From assembly GCA_032158295.1 (NCBI GenBank), contig CM063248.1, positions 11,980,657-12,044,656 on the forward strand: a stretch of 64,000 nt of DNA. Direction: 5' to 3'. A model generated the notes under the pieces. The model worked only from the letters and a program-made list of their open reading frames with translations. It made no database searches and was not told the origin of the DNA. Position numbers and translations under genes: made by a program. This stretch comes from Pycnopodia helianthoides (taxonomy: Eukaryota > Echinodermata > Asteroidea > Forcipulatida > Asteriidae). Positions 55,093 through 64,000 of the stretch are shown here, in pieces; the first letter of the stretch is position 1, and each line of letters starts with the position of its first letter.

Positions 55093-55260
55093 GGTAGTCT
55101 ACTGCCGTGTTACACGGCAGAATGTCTCATGGCAATGGTAGTCTGCTGCCGTGTTACAAGGCAGAATGTCTCATGGGAATGGTTGTCTGCTGCCGTGTTA
55201 CAAGGCAGAATGTCTCATGGGAATGGTGTCTGTCTGCAAAGCCGTTGTTTCACAAGGCAG
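55093..55260. repeat. 44-bp tandem repeat, about 3.5 copies, each with a hairpin
   Basis: The unit reads GTAGTCTGCTGCCGTGTTAC, then AAGGCAGAATGTCTCATGGG, then AATG. The first copy has a perfect palindrome, CTGCCGTGTTACACGGCAG; later copies have AAGG in place of CACGG, weakening it. Confidence 0.93.
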
Positions 55261-56430
55261 AAAGTCAGTATATTGTTACCTCCAAGGGAGAACTTTACCC
55301 ATTGTCCTCCAATATGACAAGGGAGAACTTAACCATTATCCTCCATATGATTTTCAAGTGAGAACTTAACCAATATCCTCTAATATGATTCAAAGGGAGA
55401 ACTTAAAGTCCTTAAATTGATCATAACATCTCATCGATCCTGCTGCCCTGTTCCCTAGAAAAGGCCTAAGTTAGGTTTTGCTCTCAATTCTTCAATACCA
55501 ACCGAGCCTTTGATTTCGAAAGGCCATCAAACCTTTAAAGTCCTTAAAAATGCTAGCATCTACAGAACCTGATCCCCTCAAAACCCTTACTCGTCACCAA
55601 AACAAACACAGAACTGGGGTATTGGAATCCTACTGGTCTGCTGACCGAAGCTCATTGAACCCCACATTTGGAAGTGTTTACAAATCACAAGAATATAAAA
55701 GCTGAATTCTGTACTGAATTGTAGTTGGAACGGTAGGTATCACATTCACCCTAAACTACACCCCTTCCCGCCAGCGCGCTTCCCGCCAAACCCGTATTCA
55801 AATATTATGAATGTATGTGCAGAGTACATCCACACGCGCTCAGAATTGCTATGTTGGTGCGGTTGCATACATCAGCGTTTTAACAATGCATGGCACGATT
55901 TTGGGGGCAAAAATGATATTAACTAATTCCTTAAACACTACAAAGCTATATAAAAGTTTAAAACATTAATTTAGGCACTTCTAAATGAAACAAAAAAGTG
56001 GTTTAAAGATACATATTGTCATAGTCGGGATCATACACTATCTCACGTTACCAACAGCATTGTACAAACAAAGTGCATTTAAGAAGTGATTTGTGCATTG
56101 CAACTACTACCCTCCCAATTTCAGGCAAAATAGTGGGGACAATTTGGACACAGCAAGAAGAAAAGAAAATAGGCAGAAACAGCAAAAATATTCTTTCTAC
56201 CAGGTATTAGAAATTGGTACTTAGGCCTAATGTTTTTATCCGTGTAAAATCTCGGCCAAATCAACTCCTCTTGCATCACCCTTAACCACATTTTTTCGTT
56301 ATGAAACATCAATGTCTGTCAGAACTCGGTCGGAGAAAAACATTATAAATCTTTCGGTCTTTTGGCGTCAAAATCTGGTGATGCAACTTTAAACAGAAAA
56401 CATTGCTGAACAAATTTCTGAACGGCAAAA
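55261..56430. other. Non-coding sequence
   Basis: AAGGGAGAACTTAACC-like sequence is repeated three to four times at 55285-55405. No gene seen. Confidence 0.5.
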
Positions 56431-56439
56431 ATTAGCAGG

Positions 56440-56690
56440 ACCCCTGTCAGCAGAGTGTGGGTTCGAGTCCCGGTCGTGACACTTGGGTCCTTCAACAAGA
56501 CCATTATTGCAGCGTCCTTTGGATGGGCGTAAAGCCGTAGGTCCCGTGTGTTGTGTATTGCACGTAAAAGAACCCAGTACACTTATCGTAAAGAGAAAGG
56601 GTTCGCCCCGGTGTTCCTGGTTTGATCGGCAGCATATTGCGCCACAGCACTTGTAAACATTACATGGTGCTATAAATTAGCAGGCCCCAT
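56440..56690 (+). mobile_element. SINE with a conserved central domain
   Basis: The head has a B box (GTGGGTTCGAGTCCCGG at 56457). The central body has CTTCAACAAGACCATTATTG, CGTCCTTTGGATGGGCGTAA and AAAGAACCCAGTACACTTA, and the tail has TTGATCGGCAGCATATTGCG. The body resembles the deeply conserved SINE domain described from many metazoans (Nin-DC type); that name is from memory. The A-box half of the head is missing or decayed. Confidence 0.75.
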
Positions 56691-57121
56691 ACTTCAAAAA
56701 CGTAGCTCCACATACCTAGCAGGAAAAAATATCAGCGCCTTGTTTCCTCTGGCAACTTGGCGCTTTATAAATACAGTTATTATTAGTTTATTATTATTAA
56801 TGGACATGACATGGTATTTTTTGGTAAGCACAATTTGATGGTGTTTTGGCTGATACCGAAATTGCTCATTTCTGGTAAGCACACTTGTTTTGTGCTTTGC
56901 TAATTTATGTGCTTAAGCAGCTCTATGAAATTGGGCCAAGAAAGGTAGAGGTTCGGATCACATGTTTCTTCTTTTAAATACAATAATGGCAAGGACTTGA
57001 CGGATAGGTAAATCCATGGGGGAAAACACCCATCCCCCGCCCCCTCAAAAAAGACCACAAAAAACACACACGGAACCCCCCACCCCAAAACAACAACAAC
57101 CCAAAACAAAACAAAAACAAA
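56691..57121. other. Repeat-like flank
   Basis: It includes 56911-56932, a 22-bp exact match to the GPCR 3' UTR (4587-4608), which marks a dispersed repeat. No gene seen. Confidence 0.45.
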
Positions 57122-57233
57122 ACAACAAACAAACAAACAAACAAACAAACAAACAAACAAACAAACAAACAAACAAACAAACAAACAAACAAACAAACAA
57201 ACAAACAAACAAACAAACAAACAAACAAACAAA
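57122..57233 (+). repeat. (CAAA)n microsatellite
   Basis: About 28 CAAA units, nearly pure. Confidence 0.97.
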
Positions 57234-58839
57234 GAACGTGAAAGTATGTGTGCCCATGAAATATAATAGTAAATATGGAGAAAGATGAGGCTAACTATTT
57301 AGATGGAAAAAAGGCTTTGATTATATTTTCCTGAAAGTTTGAGATGTTACAGATAGCAAAAAGCACAACCAGGAAAAGGGGTTGACAGTACATGTCATGG
57401 GGAGAAAGCGGAAGTGTGTTTGCTGAAGGTCGGTGAAAAGATTTTACAAAGTGTTGAAGACAACAGATTGTGGGAAAACGTGATACAAGTAATTGCCAAA
57501 CCAAGGCAGTGCAGGAAAAAACTTAGATTTCTCTCACAGTCAATTTGTAAATCATTATGGAGTACGATATCGTTTCCATCATCTATTCGGACTGCATTCG
57601 ATAGGAAACTGGATTTTGAGGGAATTTAGTATTCTAAGGTGATTCAGATCACATTTCTGATGAACTGAGGGGAATAGATCAAAATCAAGAAGCGGAATGA
57701 AGTTCATCAACATTTTGGGATTAAAAGAGACGAAAAGAAACAAAGAAAAACCTACAACGCATCGGCTTTTACTGGAAGAGGTTAACAAATATTCGAAAAG
57801 AAGACAACACCTTTTAAGGTTGTTCTTCTAATGGATACCACTCTTCCTTTGCCCAATCTGTCTGCCCAATCAGTTACTGAATTTGCGAACCTCCTTTGGA
57901 CTTGTAACTGAACACACTAATTATATTGAACAAAATTTATGGTTTTATTTGTTTCTCTACCAGATCTAGAAACCAATTCCCCCGCTAGATGCTCAGACTT
58001 TCTTTCCAATCAATTACGGAAAGCCTCTTCCAAGGACTTAATAGCCCCCCCTTCCTAAAGTCAAACATTTCTCTTTATCGTCAGGAATGAATTTATGGGG
58101 ATATTTGTACCAGAATTTTTTTTTCTAGTCCAACTTCCTGTTCCCAAAGGTATTGTGGTTGCAACACATCGCGCGTTGAAGTTGTATTAAGATTTATCTG
58201 TACAATTGCATACGCACGACAACATCGTGCAAATTCGTAAAGGGGCTTTGATTTCTGCACCAGAACACAAATTGTAAACATCCATAAACAAAGCACAGTT
58301 ATACTGTTGTGCCAGTTTTTGATATGGAGCAAAACTTTGCTGGCGATTGACGAGTAAGACATACTGATAAAGATGTTTCGCACGCGATCAAACAAACAGA
58401 ACTGTTTCTTCGTTCACCCTAGTTTTCCAATCCAGCGAAGGTCGTGAATTATACGACTTGCTGCTCCGCGCCGTGGTCTGCAGATTGAATATTGAAAGAC
58501 ATTAATGAAGTAATGTTGAAGTATGGCTGAAGCAGCCAGCCCTTACTACAAACGAACCTAGCAATTTGAACCAACGCTGGAAGGGAAATTATGGTATGAT
58601 CTCTTAAAAAAACAAAACAGTTATCGTTTTCTGCGATCGGGTACATGGATCGGACAAAACAACCATAGCGAGTCATTCTTGTTTATAATGTTGTTCAAAC
58701 CTTTTTCTGACCGCGTTTTACATTTACTTATTGATTTAAATGTTTACAAAATGTTTGAACACTTGTTTTCATTTGTTTATTTAATTGATAAATACCAACA
58801 TTTTATTTTCCACAGTTTATTCGTACTTAAGAAGTATAA
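57234..58839. other. Non-coding sequence
   Basis: No gene or element recognised. A minus frame of 100 codons at 58093-58395 has no supporting features. Confidence 0.45.
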
Positions 58840-58960
58840 TTATTCATTTATTTATTTGTTTATTTTTCATTTATTTATTTATTCGTTTATATTAATTTAT
58901 ATATAGGGCCTATTATATATATATATTTATTTATTTATCTGTTTATTCATTTTTGGGGGT
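58840..58960. repeat. (TTTA)n / (TA)n low-complexity tract
   Basis: Degenerate TTTA units with an internal ATATATATAT run. Confidence 0.9.
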
Positions 58961-59931
58961 AGGTTGAGGGTACTGGTCTTAATTTAGGCAAGAAAACTTC
59001 GAGTTTGTATAACACTTTTCGAGTTAAAACTACTGCTTGATAAGTGGGCTGATTGATTAGTACCATCATCTTCACACATCCCGTGATAATCCTATTAAAT
59101 TTCTCGATCATTTCAAATTCCCCTTTACCGCACGTCGAAACCTAAACGCAATCGGTATGGGGTCATGCAGGCACACAAAAGTCCATGCTAAAGAAAATCA
59201 AAAAGCTTGAACGCCAAATTGAATCCGGCCAAATTAATACGTATCGTCGATACGTATATCTTCTGTTGACAGCACAATTTCTGCCGACTGAATTATCTGG
59301 ACAGTCAAAGGGGACCCTCCTCACCTAAAACTCGCGTAAACATCGAAATAGGGCAGCGGTGAATACTTGATAGTGGCGCCTTTGTAGCGGTAAGAATGGA
59401 CCGGTAGCAGCGCAAACAGGGTTCCAGGCAGCTTATAATTTGAAGCAACGCTCCCTTATATCGTGGGCATTTATACATGTAGCAATTTTCACAGTAAATT
59501 GATCATAATACATAAACAACAAGGCATTTTCTTAATTAGATTTTATTATTTTCATCACACAAATATTGTAACTTTCACAAACCAAAAGTTTCCCTAAGAA
59601 AAACCAGGGGCATAGTAGACTGTTTTACAATGTATTTCACCACCACTTCGTTGAGGTTTTGAGGTCACGATAAACTACTACCGTTATTTTCACAATCATC
59701 AGTATAAATAAGTTCATTACAAATGATGTCGGGGCTATGTGTTAAAAACATGTAATAGCATGCTATTGGGATTAGTTTTCCAATTCGTTGGATTTCATTT
59801 TAACTTGCAAAAAAAATATATGTTTAAATAAATAAATAAAAAGTTGGAAGAATAATTCAAGTAGATTTATAGACCACTGCTGCGTTAATTTTTGTTTGAT
59901 ATGTTAGTTATTGTTAATTATCAAGTGTCTT
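58961..59931. other. Non-coding sequence
   Basis: No gene or element recognised. Confidence 0.5.
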
Positions 59932-60048
59932 TTGGACACACTGTTTTAAATTTGGACACCCTATTTTATCTGTTACTTACTTGTAAATGTAGTGTAACTG
60001 TACAACTTGGACACCCAGTTTTTAAACTTCCATCAAATTTGGACACCC
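59932..60048 (+). repeat. Four spaced copies of TTGGACAC(C/A)C
   Basis: TTGGACAC occurs at about 59932, 59952, 60007 and 60039; two copies share the longer form AAATTTGGACACCCT. The spacing is irregular, so this is not a simple tandem array. Confidence 0.75.
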
Positions 60049-61689
60049 TTTCAACAAATCTCGGCTATAAGCTTGAGTGCATACATATTTCTCATGGCTG
60101 TTCTATTAACCCTCTTCTCTCGAATGAATGCATCAATTTGAAAGTGTTTATTGCCGTCTGGTGATTTAATTTTTGGATAACCACGGGGAACACATAATTC
60201 ACTTCATTCCAGCCACTTAACTTACAAATTATGGCAATATCTCTTTCTTTGCAAAGGTTGTTGTACTTGCGGTAGCATGTCATTAAATATAAAACAAAAA
60301 TACAAAGAGGCAAACCTCTGAACATTTCAGACTATTTCGTAGTGCACTTGAGGTCCATTGCTTTAAATTCGCTGGTGACCCACCCCATCGCTTGTTAAAC
60401 CGTGCGATAATAAATGATTTGCTATCAGGTTGTTGGTACCACACTACACTTTATTCATTACCTTCATACAATAAGCAAAGGTTACAAGTTAAGACTTAAA
60501 CAAAAGTCTCAATACAACTGTTTACGTCATATTTAACCATTTAAAAACACTGTGTAAATATTCACTCACACGAAAAGGATTTGAGGTGTTTTTGTTGATA
60601 TCGGAACGAGTGGTGCACGTAAACTTTAGGCCTATGGGGGACAGTCTGGGGATAGGTTAACACAGTAGTTATAAACATATTTAAGAACATTGTGTGCGTA
60701 CATTCCTTCTCACAAATACAATTATATTACGGTGTTTGTTTACATGTACAATCTTTACACATCATAAAATATAACAATATTCGCCATACACTATCTCCCC
60801 CGTTGCGCATCATGCCAGCCACATTGGCTCTCTTCAAAGTATTCGGAACCATCATGCGTGCTGTTGTAAGCAAGCAACTCTTAACAGTGGGCGCCATTTA
60901 AAAATGTTTCTACTTTAAATTTAAAAAGTATGTTTTGTTTGTTGTTTTTACAGAACTTTTATTTTCAGTAGTCGATATTTATTTACGGATATTAATACTA
61001 AATTTATTTACAAAAAGCATGCGGTGAAATTGGAAAGAGTTTATCTGTACATCAACTCTCACATTCAATATAAAAATAAACGAGTGGTAGTATTTTTTAC
61101 GTTTATATTTACTTCACATTCTCAGTAGAAATGTTTACCACCGTGAGATTTGTAATTTCAGTCATCACTTTCATAACACAGCCTTCAACTCATCACTTTA
61201 ACTTGACACATTTTCCTCGTATTAATCATGTCTAGGCCTATCAGCATCGGCTTTGTCTCGAATTCGGCAAGAATGAAATGGAAAAAGAAGAAACGAATGT
61301 AGCCGAGGTGATTGCTCATAACTCAAGTACTATCTTCGATTGAGAAGGTCCTTAAAACGTAAATTGTTTAGACATCGACGAAGAAATATGGAACACCACT
61401 TTCTATACGCCACTATAATAAATGAATCTACAGTTTATAATTAAGCACAAGTCATTCTGTTTCCTGTTAATATCAGTATCTTTACAATGCTTGAGAAGTC
61501 ACTTTAAAGGGACAAGTACACATAAGCGAGTTTAGATTAGCCCAATCATAACCAATGTAAATTACATGGAGTTGTGTTAGACCGGGCCGGGGGCGGGGCA
61601 TTGGGACAACGGCTAGGACCGGGACATGGCACTGGCCGGGTTAAGTCACATCACCACAACGGGAAGGAAAAACTTATGTCTCTTTACAG
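60049..61689. other. Non-coding sequence
   Basis: No gene recognised. TTTAAAGGGACAAGTACAC at 61503 resembles a lone MITE end. Confidence 0.45.
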
Positions 61690-61759
61690 AACTTCTAATT
61701 CTATGCTTCAACCAATCCAAGACACATCTGATCTTGACAAAAGAACTTCTACACTATAA
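61690..61759 (+). CDS. Candidate terminal coding exon, unknown gene
   Basis: A strong-looking acceptor (TTATGTCTCTTTACAG) is followed by a short frame reading TSNSMLQPIQDTSDLDKR and ending TSTL-stop. It is only 70 bp long, so the support is weak and no partner exon is identified. Confidence 0.18.
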
Positions 61760-62639
61760 CTTTCCTACAGCAGTTATTAGTTAACAGGGGGTTCAGCCAG
61801 GCAACACAAAAACATGGCGGCCCGGGCAATCCACTGAAAGTGAAATACATTTGTTTTCACACACAACGAATGCATTGCTAATAATAACCGAAATAGCTCA
61901 GGAAAAGATTCAACTCACCTACAAATGTTTCCATGATTATAAAGGATACAACATTTTCAACTTGACGTCGAAAATACATGTATTTACGCTGGATATCTTG
62001 GTCTTTGAAACAACAACCGCTGAAAGTTTGGAGACGGTGGGCCTATGCACTCAGGTTCGCTACACTCACTGGGTCGGTAAAATATCGTCCAAAAATTCCA
62101 GCTCGAGTGTCATATTTCAACAGATACAGTTCACCACAATTCCCCACATGGTGTCCACTATATCCATATCCGAATTCCTCAGCTAAGTTTCATAAAGTCG
62201 TGGCAACATGGGGCAACCAAAAGCACTAAAACTGGTGTTATTTACGTAATCTAAGCACAGCACAGCTATCCACAGCCGCCATTGCTTACGTGTGTGCTTG
62301 TACTACATGAGCCTCATTGCCACATTACATAATGCATGTGTAGACCGCACGGACGACAAACCTCGCTTGACCAGGTGCAAAACTTGGCGCGTGGCCAAGG
62401 AATTTAAACAAAAGAGAGCATGTCCAAAACGCACGCGTTCTGCAAAAGTGTGAAGTTGCAAGTTGTTTGGTAAAACAGCAGTGCTGAAAAGGGCATTTCA
62501 AGCTTGAATTTAACGTTACCCATGTTTTGGGTTTCAAAATTAACAGTCAAGAAATTGACCAACTCATAGCCAGCAGTTCATAATTCTTTTTACTCAGAGA
62601 TTCATTTACCAGGGGGTTAAGTGGATCTGAGAGTAATTT
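61760..62639. other. Non-coding or unassigned sequence
   Basis: It contains two ATGGCGGC-type contexts: plus strand at about 61815 (AACATGGCGGCC), and minus strand at about 62283 (GCAATGGCGGCTG, opening MAAVDSCAVLRLRK). Such motifs often sit at transcription starts, but nothing else supports a promoter. Confidence 0.35.
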
Positions 62640-62640
62640 A

Positions 62641-62670
62641 CCGGAGGGGCGGGGGGGGGGGGGGGCGGCC
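62641..62670 (+). repeat. Poly-G tract
   Basis: A run of about 15 G within GGAGGGGC...GCGGCCGC. Assembly length is probably unreliable here. Confidence 0.9.
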
Positions 62671-62827
62671 GCAGCCACAGGTGTCGTGCAGAAGTAAGAG
62701 CGTGGCAATGTATACATTTTGACAGGCAGAATTTCTGTAAATGTTACTTGATTAAATACATCTAAATGAATTAGAGGAAGGGAACTCCACGTAATTATCT
62801 TCACTATCTTCTGACTGATAAAAGATT

Positions 62828-63029
62828 ACACACTGACGGGTCAGAATTGCACAGGATTCCAGGTCCCGTGGGGGTCTGACCCATTTCTGGGTTGACCCAT
62901 TTCTGGTCAGCTTGACCCATTTCTGGGTCAGCTTGACCCATTTCTGGGTCAGCTTGACCCAGAAATGGGTCAAGCCCCCTTGGGACCCGGAATCCGGGTC
63001 AACTCTGACCAGGGAGTTTTTAGAGTGTA
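62828..63029. mobile_element. GGGTCA-type palindromic MITE (best copy)
   Basis: It starts ACACTGACGGGTCAGAATTG and ends AGGGAGTTTTTAGAGTGTA. Centrally, TGACCCATTTCTGGGTCAGC is repeated about four times (62878-62975), each unit itself palindromic. AGGTCCCGTGGGGG and CCCTTGGGACCCGGAATCC form the inner inverted pair. Confidence 0.88.
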
Positions 63030-64000
63030 ATACGAGAATCTCTTTGTCCAAAAATTTGACAAATTCCGATAATTTATTGGACAATTTCTTAACAGAACGA
63101 TAATGCACAAAGTAGGTACACACATTGCATTACTGCAAATTGAAATCTGTACCTATTCTCCCACCATTGTAAGCAAACCATTTTGCTAACCTTTATTTGC
63201 TGTGAAAAACAACAAAACTAGTCGCATGTATGATGACATTTCCAGGCATGAAATTTGATGAAGAGGGATATATTGATTGAGTACACGGGCTGACCTATAG
63301 GCGATACATGTACATAACATATGGTATATGTTTCTAAAGGCCTTTTAGGCTATTTTAAAACAATTTTGCTGATTATTCCGAGGGTAAAAAAAAAAAAAAA
63401 AATCGGAAATAAGATTAAAGTGTGATCCTGTTGTATAGGAGGTTGGTGTTTTAGAAAAATAAAATAAAATAATGGGGGCACTTAAGCTGTGTGATTTTCA
63501 GGATAATTGGTGCTCGTAACGTTACCCAAGGTTGCTTTCTTAATAAGTACTTTTGCGGCTGCAAGCGTTCATGATCAAAAGCAAGACTTCTAAAAATTAG
63601 AGCATAATCAGAGCTTTGCACGCCTGGAGATCTCGTTTAAAACAAAGATGGGGACGCGGAGGCCTGTAGCAAAGTCAACATATCATGGGTGACACATTAT
63701 TAATAGAAAATAAAATATAAATGAACAGAAGGTATGATAGTTATGTCAACGTCATTTGATACATAATGAAAACTTATAATATAAATTAGAACCAAACAAT
63801 AAGAATTCACCGAATGCAGCACATACATGCTGAACCGTTTCACGGGGGAAACACACAATGTATTAACCCAGATGGTCTTAGCTGACTAAAGAATGGCTAG
63901 TAACAGCTGGCATGCGATAATCCGAGGAAATGACGTTACATTAATGCGGCATAACTACACGGCGCAATGGACAATCTCGTCCGCAGGTATTCTTTGATGT
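63030..64000. other. Non-coding sequence
   Basis: A poly-A run lies at about 63387-63402. No gene or element recognised. Confidence 0.5.

Noticed and set aside
56343..56582. 79-codon minus-strand ORF
   Set aside because: Antisense of the SINE at 56440-56690.
58093..58395. 100-codon minus-strand ORF with hydrophobic segment
   Set aside because: No homology, splice or start support; length is compatible with chance.
62752..63123. 123-codon ORF with FWVKLTQKWVKLTQ repeats
   Set aside because: Produced by the TGACCCATTTCTGGGTCA palindromic repeat.

Overview
The window looks like nuclear DNA of a marine deuterostome, most likely an echinoderm (asteroid or holothuroid-like). It is AT-rich and gene-poor, dense in short non-autonomous repeats, and holds no prokaryotic-style gene clusters. 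The echinoderm reading rests on repeat families I recognise by eye: palindromic MITEs that start TTAAAGG and end CCTTTAA, GGGTCA-type palindromes, a GGCTACGGC-type MITE, and tRNA-derived SINEs. It is an inference, not a database match.

The only confident host gene is an intronless class A (rhodopsin-like) peptide-type GPCR at 3.4-4.5 kb on the + strand, with a polyadenylation signal about 160 bp downstream. Elsewhere I can only point to short candidate exons with coding-like sequence and usable splice signals (about 16.5, 31.1-31.4, 35.2, 37.6, 43.4, 43.8-44.1 and 61.7 kb). None can be assigned to a family.

Layout. 0-2 kb: CAAA microsatellite, a cluster of perfect hairpins, TTAA MITE halves. 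3.4-4.7 kb: GPCR. 5-7.4 kb: tandem repeats, GGGTCA and GGCTACGGC MITEs, and a large foldback element with a hammerhead-like module at the head of each arm. 10.6-11.4 kb: a 55-bp satellite array. 12.3-12.9 kb: two MITEs back to back. 18.2-19.4 kb: a G-poor minisatellite. 23.5-24.8 kb: CA-punctuated modular repeats, found again at 51.4-51.9 kb. 27.3-28.3 kb: a 1.0-kb terminal-inverted-repeat element flanked by TTA. 29.2-30.6 kb: a TIR element with internal direct repeats. 31.8-33.2 kb: an internally deleted Penelope-like retroelement (RT plus GIY-YIG). 33.2-35.2 kb: LINE fragments on both strands. 39.4-42.3 kb: more MITEs and a tRNA-SINE. 44.1-44.7 kb: a GGTTGG-rich minisatellite. 45.0-49.1 kb: an almost complete, frame-broken CR1/Jockey-type LINE with a 2A-like motif near its N-terminus. 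52-57 kb: simple repeats, a segmental duplication and a SINE. 57-64 kb: mostly featureless apart from one GGGTCA palindrome.

The most interesting signal is a recurring short RNA-like motif. The 9-mer TCGAAACGT occurs four times (equal-base expectation about 0.5 for both strands), each time directly beside a stem-loop in the layout of a minimal hammerhead ribozyme. One copy is the 3' end of the Penelope-like element and one lies in the foldback element, where each arm keeps a different half of the catalytic core. Single-base indels in the LINE and the tandem arrays suggest that some broken frames may be assembly error rather than decay.
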